Positions 1-12,995 of a stretch of DNA of 64,000 nt are shown in pieces (the stretch's first letter is position 1; each line of letters begins with the position of its first letter). The stretch is from contig JAKMXF010000007.1 of NCBI GenBank assembly GCA_024704765.1, positions 61,581 through 125,580 of the forward strand, given 5' to 3'. The notes under the pieces are model-generated. The model did not search any database. It saw only the letters and a program-made list of their open reading frames with translations, and was not told the origin of the DNA. A program made the translations under genes and the position numbers. The stretch is from Oopsacas minuta. Lineage: Eukaryota > Porifera > Hexactinellida > Lyssacinosida > Leucopsacidae.

Positions 1-416
1 ATATGGATCAATCCAGTGATAAAGGGCCCCCCCACCTAAACCCTTACAAAGGTGTGAAATAGCTCTCAGGCCATTGGCTTGATCTATTGTAAAGTGATCA
101 GGCCCAGCCATGCATTGAATAGGCCAAGGCCAAAAGTGATCAGTTTGTGTAGGTTCAAGGCCAAAGTTCCATATAGGTTCCTTGCTTGGCCCATATTTTC
201 CTTGTGCTCGGTATAACGCACTTTCTGTTGTCTCAGAGGATTTATATCCTGCCTCGCTATTAATTTATTGTACAGAATCGAGGTTCCCAAAAACACTAGC
301 CCAAAACATTTCACCCCTCCCCTTCCCTAAACACTTGCCCCACAATCGAACTGTCACGGGGAAAATAATTTTGTTTGAATTAAGTACAAGTTATGATGTC
401 TTATTACTAAGTAGAT
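1..416. other. 5' flank of the alpha-catulin gene, no gene seen
   Basis: No coding region can be supported here. Positions about 84-200 hold diverged repeats of a short motif around 'gtgatcag' and 'aggccaa'. Open frames in this stretch have no recognisable protein content. No clear TATA box is visible before the ATG at 417. Confidence 0.4.
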
Positions 417-3400
417 ATGTCACTTAGCTTCTACCATGGTGAAGAATTCTCTTCATTTGGTAGTTTAGGCAGCAACCCAAGCACTTGCAGTACTCGCTCT
501 AACCTTAGTCAAAGAGTAGAGTTAGTCATAGCACCTCTCATTGAGGAACTGATATCTGTTTCACCCAGTTCCAGAGAGAGCGTATGCAAATTGGACGGTA
601 CAAAGAAACAGAATAATATATCCGTCTCCCTACTACTACAAAGTCTAGATCAAGCTGTTAGCAGTCTAGTACATACTGCTGAGATAATAGCTTATGAGAA
701 TGATAAGAAAGTTCGAAGAAAGATGCTTAATGCTGTGAACAGACTCAAAACATCTGCTAAACAGCTGTCACAACTAATGTCTGATAATATCCCACCATCA
801 CCTACTCACTGTATAGACACTGAGAAGTCACCGTCTCTGCGTGACGTAGCACGTGTTCTGCTTTATGACGTAGCATGTGTGTTGTCAGTAGCAGATAAAG
901 TGGATGAAAGGAAGTTACAGGAAGCTACTCAGTCTATAGAAAGTTGTTTGGATAGTTTAAGAGATGTTGTGTCTCTCACTGAGTTGTATCAACAGATAAC
1001 TCAATTCACTCCTGTCATGGCCAGACTAGCTAAACTAGCCAAGCAACGACAGAATGAGTTAGGTATGCTTGTTTACCGTTTTAAGTAGCTCGAAGGTATC
1101 CGCCCCGTAACCCAGGTAATATACTGTCCGGATCAATTATTCAAATTGTAACTGTCACACCAGAATTGGCCCGGACCAGTCTTGGCATCCAAACTGGTCC
1201 GGTGAGATTTGTCATGGATTACGTTTATTATATTCTCTTTAGACTGCTGTGAAGATAACTCGTGTTTAGTAGAAAGCTTGTCTTGGCATCGTAGAGTACT
1301 GACTATTGGCTGTGCTATGTTAATCTCTTCCTGTAAATGCTACGTGAGACATCCAGACATAGAGACTGCTAGAATTAACAGAGACTTCTCTTTTGATGTC
1401 ATTCTAGAATCTTCTAACATTATAGCCAGGGTATGTAGTAAACATGTATTTTATAGCAACTTAATTAAAAGGATTATTACTTTGTCAGTGATTGAAATTT
1501 TACACTTTATCCAGAATTTCTTGTTAACCGTGTTCGTATTAATGGTTATAATGTATGTGGCATTATAGTGTTCCAGAGTTATTAGAGCGAGTAGGGAAAT
1601 AGTCGATCACCAAATTAATCACAATCACGATCATTTTCCGATCACATTTCTGAAATATATAAACATCTCGTATAGGGAGAGGCTATATTACCTGCGGCAG
1701 TCCGTCCGTCCGTCCGGGCGGCCATGCGAAATCTACCAATCCGATTGCCATGAAAACGAGTACATCCACCTTCATATACACTTTGGGGTCTAGATTCACA
1801 AATTTTCAAATTCTGTCTGCCTAAAAAGATAGAAAATATGATCGAAAATTTCGGGAAAAACGATTGCGATCTTACACTCGATCACTGTTTATACAATGAT
1901 CGCCGATCGTCAAATACAAATGCCCTAGAAGTGAGTATATATTAACCTAGCCTCCTAGAATCCTTACATATGTATACGTATATGCATACTGCATACTGCA
2001 TAGGCGCCAAGTTTAGTTACGGAGACTGTATTTATGTGAAACCACATAGAGGTACCAGAAATTTCGGTGACTCCCCTGGTTTGATTTGTTACCTAGAACT
2101 TGACGCTAATGTGTATATGTACAGGCTACAGGTATTACTCCGGATACAGCGAGCAGATATTGACCTTCCGTTGGTGTCGTATTAACGTGGTTCCACTGTA
2201 TTTGATTTATAACAGTCATATTTGTATAGATTATGGGAGATAACTACGTTCCTCCAGACTTCACCTTAGAAACAGGAGGAGCTTTCTACCAGCAGATAAC
2301 CTCTTTCCAAATTCTCACACTCATGCCCCCAGAAGATAGCACTACACTTAAACAGACAGCAGACATACAACACATCCTCAGATACCTCATTGACACATCT
2401 GACTCCATCACTGAGCTGGTATCAACCAGACCCAAGCATTCCAGAATGCTTAAGCTGTTTCGTGTACAAACTAAACAGTACCTGGATAATAGTGATAAGA
2501 TCAGTGATCTACTGTCTCATGGGAATGATTTAGCTGAAATGTGTGGGAGTCTGTGTCATGCTATCGATCTGTCTAATCTTGATGCTCTGCTGGATTTATA
2601 CTCTCAGTTAAGAGAACCTCTACAGGAGATACGTACTGCTGTTAGAGCAGTTGATTTCCTAAAGGTTCAGGAGGCATTTGAGTGAGTTATATTTATCTAT
2701 TGTATCTAGATGGATAGCATTTACTGAATTTATTAAGATACATATACAGAGTATAGATTTTCTGTTTAGATTTATTCACACTACTATTACTCTATAGTTC
2801 ATTCTTCCAATTGATGGAGCGGATCCTACAGGTATCAGACAACATCTCATCCTCATGCTCTGACCCTCAGAGTACTCGTCTCATCAGATTATCTACTGAT
2901 CAGCTGACACGATTAGCTACACAACTGACCAGTGCAGCTAGATCTAGTTGGCAGCGTCAAAACTCTCGAGCAGCATGGAACTGCTTTGAGGCTGTCACAC
3001 AGTTATGGCAGCAGGAGCTGACTCTGCTACTTGACTCATTAGACTCTGTGGTATCACTGAGTGATTTCCTATCTGTAGTAGAGTTACATCTACAGCAGCA
3101 CCTGGCTAATAGTGTCGCAGCTGTTGAGAAGTGTGACGTCAGTATTGTAGCTGTTTGTAGGTCTGGTATTCAAACTGTGTGCTCTCGTATCCTCTGTATT
3201 ATAGAAGGATTCCTGACAGATGGAGATGTTGACATGGAATTGTATATTCAGCAGAATGTTAACTCGCTGATCTCAGTGCTGAGAGGAGAGTTGTACAAGT
3301 TTGACGAAGAAATGAATTTTATTGAATTAAGTCTATCTGATAGCAGATCTAGTTATGAGAATATCGAATCTTATAAGGAGATTACTGACAAAATATTTGG

Positions 3401-4340
3401 GATTGTTACTTCCATTAAGAATATATTGGTAGGGTTAATGAGTGAAGAAAGTGAGTTGAGTGTGTGTGAACGTATTCATGATATTTCTCAACAAAATACC
3501 ATAGCAATACAGGATAATAATAATGAGATGAGGAGAACGTCTTATAGACGGGTATCTCGCTCCAGGACTCCTCCCCCTCGTGGCAGAGATACAGAAGTAC
3601 AAATTATTCTGAACAGCTTGCCTCCTCCTGAGAAGCACCGCTTAGAATCTGCCAGACAGGAGTTCCACATTCACCAAGTTAAACTAGAATCTGCAGTGAG
3701 TAAATGGGACGAGACAGAGAATGACGTCATATTCTTAGCTAAAGATATGTGTGTCATGATGATGGATATATCAGACTTTACTAAGAGCGAGGGACCTATT
3801 CACAAACCTTACGACCTAATACAAACTGCTAACAAGCTAGCTACTTCTAGTCAGCAGTTAGAATCTCTTATAACTAATATTATTGAAAACTGTAATGAAG
3901 AGAATTCTATCAAGGATCTACAAGCTTATTTGGGTGAAACTAAACTGTACTCACATCAAATTAAAATGACAAGTAAAGTGTATAAGGATTTGAATCGTAT
4001 TAAACACAATACTGATAGTCTGAGCTCCATTGTTATATCTTCTAAGAATCTACTAAATACAGTTGTAAAGCTGGTGATGTTATCCTATATAGCTTGTAAT
4101 AAAATTGTTAAGTCAGCTGGAAGCAAAGGTAGTATGTTAGGACTCGTTAAGTGGAAGATACGTCCTCCAAACAAGAAACCACTCTGTAGGAGTTCTTCAG
4201 CTTACAGCTTGTCATCTAGTACTAGTCACGCAAGCAGACCTGGCACTGGTAGACTATCCTCTACACAGCGTATTAAAGCTCCTGTACAGGTACTGGATGA
4301 ATTTGAAGTTCAGCTAAACGAGAAAATAGCTTTTCTGTAA
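417..4340 (+). CDS. CTNNAL1: alpha-catulin (vinculin/alpha-catenin family), four exons
   Basis: Predicted exons are 417-1062, 1243-1430, 2230-2681 and 2798-4340. All junctions are GT-AG (donors gtatgc, gtatgt, gtgagt) and the phases agree, giving 942 residues; human alpha-catulin is about 734. The N-terminus (SNLSQRVELVIAPLIEEL) matches the start of the catulin helical region. Exon 2 carries the stretch CYVRHPDIETA, like the catulin CLRHPNCESA segment. Exon 4 carries KWDETENDVIFLAKDMC and FTKSEGPIHKPYDLIQ, the best conserved C-terminal block of catulins. Alpha-catulins are helical-bundle cytoskeletal scaffold proteins linked to Rho signalling and dystrobrevin complexes. The extra length lies mainly in exon 4, including a Ser/Arg/Pro-rich linker near 3540-3600 and a Ser-rich tail. 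The ATG at 417 follows an in-frame stop. A possible polyadenylation signal AATAAA is at 4596-4601. No lesions were seen, so the gene is probably functional. Confidence 0.88.
1431..2229. other. second intron of the alpha-catulin gene
   Basis: This 799-bp intron starts with gtatgtagta and ends with gtatag. It contains a short tccg microsatellite (1701-1716) and AT-rich sequence. I see no exon-like stretch that fits the catulin alignment. Confidence 0.6.
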
Positions 4341-4927
4341 CTAGTGATTCTGTTATTATATTGAAATTATTATTTTTATGTTTAAATATCTGTAAACCGC
4401 TTAGAGCTAGGTTGCTTTATGACTTGAATTTAGGTATTTGCACGCTGGCCGAAAATATTACCGCGGCACGCGATTTTAAGTTAATCCGGCCCGCAACTAA
4501 ATATTTGGCCGTTAGAATCCGTATAATGACAATTGCCACAACCCCACTATGTAAACCATTTATGTCATTTTATGGGGTGAGTTTCTGCAAACCCAAATAA
4601 ATGAAGACTTATATAAACTGCTGTAACAAAGTTCCATTTAGGTAAGTAATTCCTTAATTGTTACCTCGTAACAATTACAAAGATCCCGTATCAGTTGTCA
4701 TTGCGGAGAGTCCTACCTAGGTTTTCGGCCCGCAGAGCTCGCTAACAATATTATACTGCAGGCTGGATCAGCCCGCGTGTAACTCTGGCTTACACAATAA
4801 CCGCCGTGTAGTTACCACATTCCGGCCCGTAGCCCAGCTATCTATTTATTCGGCAGGCGTGTAACTTGCTTTGATTTGAATTTCCTTAACTCTGACATGT
4901 TTCAACGGTCTTACTCCACTGCTAATG
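4341..4927. other. 3' flank of alpha-catulin with decayed repeat ends
   Basis: No gene is seen. Around 4440-4500 and 4740-4790 there are GC-rich blocks (cggcccgcaac, cagcccgcgtgtaactctg). They resemble the termini of the hAT element at 31812-34353 (gcccgcatgcaactctg), so this may be a decayed non-autonomous relative. The open frame at 4361-4600 has no recognisable content. Confidence 0.35.
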
Positions 4928-5400
4928 TCATGTAGTGGGGCTGTGCCAGTAATGCAAACTAAACATCTGAAACCTGTACATGATTCTTCTTGACCAGATT
5001 CTGACAATTGCCTGTATGATTACGCTGGACTTCGGACTTATCCCTGATCCAAAATTTTCTTTAGTAAGTTCGCTTTGTATAACGAAGGGCACAACTCGAT
5101 TTAAACTTTTAAAGTGTCGCGTGCCATCATGTCGACAACTTTGATAACTTATTGCTCCAAAACTATAATTCTGAACAAGATGCTCAATAAAGGTAAAATC
5201 TACTACATGCTCTACGTCAGGATATGTCCAATTGCTCATATTCTTACAATTGTTGCCCTGGATGTTCACAATACAGAAGTAACAATCATCATAATGGTTT
5301 TTTGGCTCCCTCCAAACCATTGATATACCAACTTCAGACTTCTTCTCTTACAAACTGTCCTTGCCGCAGATGCTCCGTACAAGTTTTACATACTATGTGA
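4928..5400 (-). pseudogene. fragment of a repeat-associated protein with WREPKNH..DCYFC motif
   Basis: The open part (5320 down to 4928, 130 codons) starts with MVWREPKNHYDDCYFCIVNI. The same conserved block is found in a family of uncharacterised, often repeat-associated animal proteins. Just upstream in another frame is a KTCTEHLRQGQF-like stretch that usually precedes this block, so a frameshift sits near 5320-5340. The rest of the usual protein is missing, so this is probably a dead fragment of a dispersed family. Function unknown; family membership is from memory, not a search. Confidence 0.4.
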
Positions 5401-7027
5401 GGGCCCATAGTTCATCTTGGTATCCAAGCTTGACTCCAAAAAAGCAAGATGTGCCTTCTTAACAAAGTCAGAAATAGGTTTGCTATGTTCCTCTCATAGT
5501 ATAGCTACCACGAGTAGAGCAGAATACATCTGGGTTATTTAAACAACTTCTTCGTGAACGAAGCCATGTAATACAATAATATCTACTTAGTATTTGAAAT
5601 GGAGTTCAATAATAAATGATAACATGAATTATATCCATAACTATTAAGCATGCATGAATAAATGAAAGATACTATATTTCAAGACTTGAGTCAGGCACAA
5701 AATTGTTATGATTTACTAAAGAACATGGAATAGTTAGGGTAAAATTCCAAATTGAGTCCCACAATAAAGGCGAGTCAGAATTTAAGGAAATATAATCTAT
5801 CTCAAAAACTAGAGCTGATGGAGCAAAACTGATGGTAGTTTTGGAATCAGCAGATCAAGTATACTCCAAAATAGGCCTAAAATCTGAGGCACCAAAGATT
5901 ATTTTCATTTCTGTTGGGCTGTGTAATGGTTTCAATTTCACGTATCTCATCGATCTTGTCGGGATTGAGTGTATTTCCATGTAAATGCTTGAGTATTTAA
6001 CTTCTCGTCAGTTTTTTAGTGCCCTTTTTATGTATGGCATCTGACCTGATATGACTATTTTTACAAAAAATACTGATTTATATTTGGTGTAAGTGATAGT
6101 CTAGCCATTATTTAATAGAAAGAGCCCCCAAGGGGAACATCTCGCCCTAGGGCCAGATGTCCAGGGACTCCTGGCACTAGTGTTAGAGGTCAGGGGGGGA
6201 CATCTGACCCTAGTGCCACGAGTCCGGAGGGATAGCTGACCCTCTGACACCGGCACCACACAAGCATCTTCGTTTCAGTAATAAATTAGTATTCAAGTAG
6301 TAAGTCAACAAGTATAATTGATGAATTAAGAAAAAAGTTAGTAAACGAATATACATATAGTGTAATGTATTTATACTATACAATATCCTAGTGTAAAATT
6401 GGTGCCTAAAATCTGGCCATCAAATTTGACATTATATTATCCATGGTAACCAAATTATAGGCTGTGCCAGTGCCTAAGTGTATTAGAATGCTAGGCTATG
6501 GCCATCCAAATTTTATTTAACGGTTTGTCAGGGTATAGATACCAATTTTGACATTTTCAAATCTCATATTTTCGCACCTATCTGCACATATCTCAAATTG
6601 ATGCTAGAGATTCGATTCAAAGTTAGACATGGGATTGCATCATAATTTTTCAGAATCTTTATCATAGGATTTGCAAGGATATAAGAAGAACAGTAGGGGA
6701 CTAATATTGTTGAATATCATGAGAGTCAATACAGGTTGCTTTGTATTTAACCTGAAATATTTCTAAGATCCAGGAACCCAAAATCAGTCGGGGTCTGGTG
6801 CATTCCCGTATCTATACGGGAAGGTCAGGGCTGCACTACCAGTCTGTCGGCTGGACATTTTTTATACTTCGTTTATTCACCCAAAATTTACATTTATTTT
6901 ATCAATTGCTAGAATTATATATAATTTATGTATGTCAACATTTTTGACCATTTTGAGCAGCTCTGTTCTAATAAATGAAGATTGTAGGAGAGACGGTGTA
7001 GAGAACCGAACCTCATGAAGATATACT
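5401..7027. other. intergenic, AT-rich with one GC-rich repeat island
   Basis: No gene can be supported. Positions 6120-6262 form a GC-rich island in which a unit containing 'catctgaccctagtgcca' recurs in direct and inverted form. Position 6810 onward holds a 9-bp stem palindrome (ttcccgtat/atacgggaa). The remainder is AT-rich without recognisable features. Confidence 0.4.
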
Positions 7028-10000
7028 ATGATTGATAAACATCTGATTACTCCACCTAATGCAAAGAACAGTGAAACTAAGGGTTACAAAGTAGGACAAC
7101 TGCTAGCTATCTCTGCTATATCTCGGTGTGTTGGTTTCGCTGATACTGATTCTAATCTCAAGACGGAAGTATTAAAACCACTCTTTCCTCTATTCACGCG
7201 GGATCCCTATAGAAAAATCGCGTGCTTATCATAGATCAGATATCTTGTCTTACACAACAAGAAATTAAACTAGCCCTCTCATTGATTGACAGAGCTAGTT
7301 AGTTCAACTATACAAGAGTGTAGTCCTGAGAAGCTTAGCTATTCCATTCTCTTTTGTATTAATTATTCTAGCGTTAAACATGCTAACAAACTGGTTAAAT
7401 CGTGAGTACATATATCCCCATTGAATTCAGAAGAGCACCTCTCTGCTATCACTGATATAATCCTACAGTCAGTAATTCGTATGTATGTAGACCCCTGTAT
7501 CACTCTCTCTAATGAGTATTTCTTGAAAACAGAGATGTTCCAGTCTTTCTGGAAGATGTTGGTAGAAGAAGGGATATTTGAAATGGATCTTAAACGGAAG
7601 TGTATGACATTTGATTTATTCTATCCTCAATAAAATGTAATTCTCCTATTTCACATATTTTCAATCCTTTCCCCCTCAATAGTGTTACTATTCAGACCAG
7701 CTGTTCAGACAGACAAAGAGCACTTACACACGAAAGGTATTAACACTCTAAATAAGATATTCTACAGGGGGCGTCGCCAGACGTTTGAAAAGGGGGGTGT
7801 TAATCAGGTACCTCCCAGAATATTCCTTTCAATAAATGAGTTTGCTATCGGACAAATAATCAATTTTATTGTATTTAGTATTCAATTCTAGTAGTAGTAT
7901 TAAGTTGAATATTTACAATATTAGTAATATATAAAACAATATTAAAATAGTAGGCTTGCTTATTCTATTTTCCTTGGATGTTTTGAAATGAAAAGCCTAC
8001 AAATTTCATCTACATTTAGCTGAGTTTCATAATTCATAGTAATCAAAGCATAGGCACTGAGTCGTTCTTCAGTCTGCGTATATCGCAAGTAAGTGTTTAG
8101 TCGTCGTCTGAGAGCAGATGTAGACCTCTCACACGAGCATCGATGAACATATACTAATGCCTAATGGGGTTGTCATAGAAATAACTACTTTTAATTCACA
8201 CAAGAAATATGCAAGGTTTCGGGTTAAGAAAAGTGAATACCAACCATGAAGTCATTGGCTCAAAAGGGGGGTACTTGCGCACCCCCCTTCACCCCCTGGC
8301 TACGCTCCTGTTCATTCTCATTCACAACAGACTGATATCTCCTATAACTATTATATCATTAGAACTGTGCTTATTTTCACCTCAGAATATATCAATTTTC
8401 TATAAGGAGTATCAAGCAGAGAGCACTGATATATATATATTCGAAGTGAAGATACACTTATATTCATTCAATCTCTGTTTGAGTATTTTCTTGAAGGAAT
8501 ATTCTCATCCCTTACCCTCCTGTATCTTCACGGCCCTCTAAGTTATTTACTCCCCTCCTAGCCTCCAGGACTACACACAATCCCCGGTTCTGCAGTTGTG
8601 TTAACTGAAGGGAGATTACATGATGTCACTCACTGAAGAGGCTTTCATTAAATTTCTTACAACTCACTCATTCTTTGTTCTACTAAAAGCAATAAATCAT
8701 TTCATCCTGCTAGGATAGAGTTAGAGATAGAGCTGCATCAGGATGTAAGAGCTAGATGTAGAGAAGTCTTATTTCTATTCTTAACAGAGTTTCTGACTGA
8801 GGATACTAGAAAACTAGCTTACTCCTCACAATTAGGATTTGCAGTCAAATGGATTCTATCAATGCTTGACAGACCTAATTACGTCAGACACTAAAGATAC
8901 TGAGATGATAGATCTGCTCAAATCAGTGTACCCTCTCACTATGGAGCTGTAGAGAGAGTTAGAAGCAGGAGAAGTGAGTAGATATCAATCTGACCTACTC
9001 TCTTGTATTCACTACTACTCTCTACTGCTACTCACAGATTCTAGCAATAACACAAAGAACAGTCTACACATACTACTACTGACTTATAATACAATATTTA
9101 ATGACCGCACGAGTAGTTTAACAGAGTTTATTATCAGAACTCTTTCACATAACACACATCTGTCTCGTACTATATCGGATATGTTGTTCCGTAGAATTAT
9201 ACCACAGGTAACACGTGATGCTATTTTCCTGCTAATTGACTGCATTTGACAGAACAGACACAAGACGATGAAAATACAGATTCTGACAAAAATTCGAATA
9301 ATTCTGAATCTCTAGAATCTGATAACGAAGATACAGATAACAATACAAACATGAGTGTAGAGATGCGGGACCTTCTGTTTGGGTGAGGTAGAGCAGGGAT
9401 CAGATGCTGAATCACTTGACATGGACGAAGATGAGGAGAGATTGAAAGGAAGTGGCATTGCTCTCTCTGAGTAGTTTCATCAGAAGAAAAATGATAATCC
9501 GGAGAGATTGGAGAGAGATAGAGACATAATTCATCTCCATTTCCGTATTCGGGTGCTATCCTTGATACAAATGTATATTGAGAAACAGACAGACAGTCCT
9601 CTGTTGATCTACCTCGTGGTACCTGCTTCTGAATGTCTCATCCTCTCATTGAATTATGACAAACTTGAGGAATTCTATTCTAAACTAGTATCTCTATTCT
9701 CTAAGAAATTGTGTACATCTAAATGCGAGTTAGATGTTAGTACAGAGTTAATGTGTGTTGTTCTTAAGAGAGAATTCCATCTAGCTGTATCTGCTCCTAG
9801 CTTGGTACTAGCTAAGCTACTCACTAGCGGAGTTGGTATTATCCTTAAAGCAATGAGAAGAAGTGATATACTAGCAGAATGTTCTGTTGAGTTAACTGAT
9901 ATTGTGGCAGAATGTTTGAATTATTTCGCAGAGAAGAAACACGGTTATCAGTGGAATCTACCTTTCTTGAAACTTATTGAGTTTGCTCCTCTCATAACCT

Positions 10001-10243
10001 GCAATCTAATACCAACTCTGATGCAAGCAATTAATACCAATAGCTACAAATTCCAAACCAGAAAATGTGAAGACATTTTACAGTGTATTCTCCTATCTTC
10101 TAATTCTACTCCCTTCCTACATATACTTTTATTACACAACTCCATACATTCTACACAGCTAAACTATCAACTTTTGTCAGACTATGCTAGCTCTAGCATT
10201 ACCTCATCGTCAGCTCTTAGCTAAAGATACAACTGAATTGATT
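7028..10243 (+). pseudogene. MYBBP1A: MYBBP1A / DNA polymerase phi-like gene, decayed
   Basis: MYBBP1A (yeast Pol5) is a nucleolar HEAT-repeat protein acting in rRNA synthesis and transcription control. Stretches matching it occur in the right order across several frames. At 7421-7633 FQSFWKMLVEEGIFEMDL matches the vertebrate FPRFWKEVVEQGLLKM block. Near 8640 KFLTTHSFFV matches FCLFHSFFV. At 9250-9470 there is an acidic Asp/Glu/Asn-rich segment typical of the middle of the protein. At 9508-10224 DIIHLHFRIRVLSLIQ and EFAPLITCNLIPTLMQAI match the C-terminal helical part. There are in-frame stops (near 7231, 8950, 9475), frame changes, and transposon insertions (7765-8310, and a MULE region from 10247). 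Some frame changes may be introns, but the stops within conserved blocks indicate a pseudogene. A working copy may lie elsewhere in the genome. Confidence 0.7.
7765..8310. mobile_element. non-autonomous hAT-like element inside the MYBBP1A relic
   Basis: Left end CAGGGGGCGTCGCCAG and right end CTGGCTACGCTCCTG are imperfect inverted repeats of the CAGGGGCGTAGCCAG type used by many hAT elements. GC-rich G-runs and C-runs flank both ends (aaaaggggggtg; caccccccttcaccccc). The interior is AT-rich with no transposase. The flanking 8-mers (atattcta, ttcattct) do not match, so the target duplication is lost or the ends are slightly off. Confidence 0.5.
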
Positions 10244-10246
10244 AGC

Positions 10247-10368
10247 GGACATTTTGTTCCCTGGACATTTTGTTCCCTGGACATTTCGTTCCTTGGACAT
10301 TTTGTTCCCTGGACATTTTGTTCCTTGGACATTTTGTTCCCTGGACATTTTGTTCCCTGGACATTTCT
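10247..10368. repeat. tandem array of a 16-bp unit
   Basis: The unit ggacattttgttccct occurs seven times in full, with single-base variants, plus one partial copy. Because 16 is not a multiple of 3, every frame stays open and yields repetitive but meaningless peptides on both strands. The array begins where the MYBBP1A similarity stops and lies 220 bp before the MULE transposase, so it may be the terminal array of that transposon. Confidence 0.9.
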
Positions 10369-10588
10369 TGAAGGAAGATTCCTCCTTTTCATATTGTCGG
10401 GTTGATTTCATAACATTGGTATTAGATTTCAAAAAACAGTTATTACTATTACACCTAGCCTATTGTTAGCAGGTTATTGTTCTTTTTCGGAACAAATTAA
10501 TTTTGTTCTAAGGTATCAAATTGCTTAAATTGATTACATTGTATAAATAGAACGTAGCACATGGAATTTTATATGCACTACAATTTCC

Positions 10589-11957
10589 ATGGCCACTCCA
10601 AATGTTGTGATTGAAATTCTGAAATCTAGTAGAGGCAAAGAAAAGGCTTACATAGATGGTTTTTTGTATCCTCTAACTAAGTCTTGTTATCCCTACTTAC
10701 ATTGGCTCTGTGAAAACGTGCAACCTGTAAAGCCCGTATTTCTACCAAAGAGGGAGTTGTGATAAAACCTGAGAGCAGATCTGATATCCACTCATCTCCC
10801 ACCCATGGACCAAATCCTGTGCGAGGTGAGATGATTAAAGTTATCACTCAAATGAAAGAGCGCGCATTGAATTTTGAAACCAGCACCAGGTCCATACTTG
10901 CTAGTGGATTAGGATCAATGAATGAGTCAACTATAGCAGCACTACCAAAGTTTAATTCAATACAACGAACAATCCGTCGTACCAGATCGAGTGGTGAGAA
11001 TTTTGATAACTCTGCTACGGCTACAGAAATTATAATCCCTGAAAAATATAAATTAATCTCAAAAGGACAGCAGTTCTTGCTATATGATTCAGGCATACAT
11101 GAGACCAACAGACTGCTAGTATTTGGCACTCATCAAATGCTCAATCTTTTACGGGACACAAGTAATTGGTATCCAGATGGTACATTCCGAGTTGTTCCCA
11201 TTCAATTTTCCAGTTATACACAATTCATTGCGAGAAAGATGGACACATCATTCCATGCATATATGCACTGATGTCAACAAGCTTCAATCTACATACGATG
11301 AACTACTCAAAAAATTAAAAGAGATCGAACCTGAATTAGATCCGTCACCCATTATGGTAGATTTCGAAAAAGCTCCAATTAATGCTCTAGAAGAAAAATT
11401 CTTAGCTGTTATATCTGGTTGTTTTTTTTTCATCTGTCGCAGAGCATTTATCGTTAAATACAGTCGAGAGGGTTGGCTACACTAATCTCGAAGATGAGGA
11501 ATTTGCAATAAAAATGATGCTAGCAAGTCTAGCTTTTGTGCTGGAATTTGAAGTAATTGATTGCTTCATAATATTGATGGGTAATTTCCAGGAATCAGGT
11601 AAAGAGGTAGCTGAATATTTTGAAGTTAATTACATCGGGAAGAGACGTGAAGATCAAAGTAGGCGAATACCACGCTTTCCAATTCGAATTTGGAATATGT
11701 TTACACGAGTAAGATCCAGATTACTCCGAACAAACACTTCAGTCGAAAGATGGCATAATGCCTTTAGATCAGGAATCACTTGTTCACACCCAAGTTTTGT
11801 AAAGCTCTTAATGCACCTGCAACGTGAGCAATCTCTACAGGAGGCAACTCTAGTCAGATGGGAGACTGGTGAAGTGCCAAAGACTTCAAAGCACAGTAAA
11901 TTTACTTTCATTAAAATTCTTGACTATTGGATACGTAATTGGCAACGTAATATCTAG
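10589..11957 (+). pseudogene. MULE (Mutator-like) transposase with FLYWCH-like N-terminus, broken
   Basis: The start at 10589 gives a FLYWCH-like segment (KEKAYIDGFLYPL ... CPVFLPKRE type). The MULE core follows at about 11160-11400 (WYPDGTFRVVP, then MVDFEKAPINALEEKF carrying a catalytic-type Asp). The C-terminal part is 11514-11957 (TSVERWHNAFRSGI, LMHLQREQ). At least three frame changes (near 10760, 11220-11290 and 11400-11510) separate these blocks, so the copy is dead. It lies directly after the MYBBP1A relic and its 16-bp array, and probably interrupted that gene. Confidence 0.75.
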
Positions 11958-12964
11958 GCAACCAAATGTGCGTTTCCCAACTGAATTATCAGATTTCATT
12001 ATGAAGAAACCAATCAGCTGATCGATCAGATTTCACCTACAGACAGAATAGCTAACTGTCAAAGATTGAGTAGAGTGTGTTCCTCATTAGCTAATGCCTT
12101 GACATGGTCAGTAAGTAGTTCCAGAAAGAAGAGGAGAGGTAAGTGTACAGGTAATGTTAAACGGATAGGTTTAGCTTGTTGGTAATCATTATACTATATA
12201 ATAGCATTATAAATGTAGAATTTTCTGTTTAGAAATGTTCAAATACAATTTCCGTATTGTAGATTGTATGCGGGCTTATTTATTTAGTACGCTTTGGTAG
12301 GGGTCACTATTGTTTTGGAATAACCCAAATTCATTAATTTTCTAACGAAATTTGATGCAATGCAACTAGATATGTGCTAGATGGATTCGTATTCTTAAGT
12401 AGATCATCGTTTTTTGTATTGAACAAATGGCTTTGCATTTTAGGTTTGGACAATTTTGTTCTTTCAATTAAAATCGAATGTTTTGTAGAACTGTCATTAA
12501 CACTATATCCAATAAGTTTGTTTGGAAATTTGCAGCAGGGTTAATTACGAAGGAAGTAAAGTATCACTAGCTCTATATCCAATATACTGTATCAAAAGCC
12601 AACAAAGCCATGGGAAGTTTTTCGAGATCAAAGTCATTGATTAAATTCAGTTCCCTAATACGAAATATCTCCTCATGTAAACATTTTTGGTCCCTTGTAA
12701 GTTCACAAAACCGACCATATCTAACTATCTTCCTTAATCAATAATGAAATGATTATGCACTCCGAGAATTCTCAATTTTAACTTTAGAATAAAGAAATGA
12801 ATATATCTGTAGTATAAGAGTGTTTAACTACGTTGTAAGAAATATACTCTAAAATTTGCAGTACAGTCGTGATAAGAAATCATAAAATTTATTAAGATTA
12901 TATTCTATTTCCCTTTACCTCAGTGTATGTACTATGTATGTAAGTTAAATTTATCACGATTTGC
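11958..12964. other. AT-rich stretch between MULE and Transib elements
   Basis: No intact gene is seen. At about 12063-12140 a short open stretch ends in SSSRKKRRG just before a gtaag donor-like site. A basic tail is typical near the end of MYBBP1A, so this could be the last trace of that gene beyond the MULE; this is only a guess. The rest is AT-rich. Confidence 0.3.
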
Positions 12965-12969
12965 ATACC

Positions 12970-12995
12970 CACAGTGTGCGATATGGCGTATTAGG
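12970..12995 (+). repeat. left terminal inverted repeat, RSS-like, 6-bp spacer
   Basis: Heptamer CACAGTG (12970-12976), then six bases TGCGAT, then the 13-mer ATGGCGTATTAGG (12983-12995), then CAAAATTTC. No good match to the nonamer ACAAAAACC lies at a 12 or 23 spacing. Confidence 0.85.

Noticed and set aside
182-427. 81-codon ORF upstream of alpha-catulin
   Set aside because: No protein similarity; it overlaps the real start at 417 and contains repeat sequence.
10184-10469. Four overlapping short ORFs with GHFVPWTF-like repeats on both strands
   Set aside because: They are by-products of the 16-bp tandem array.
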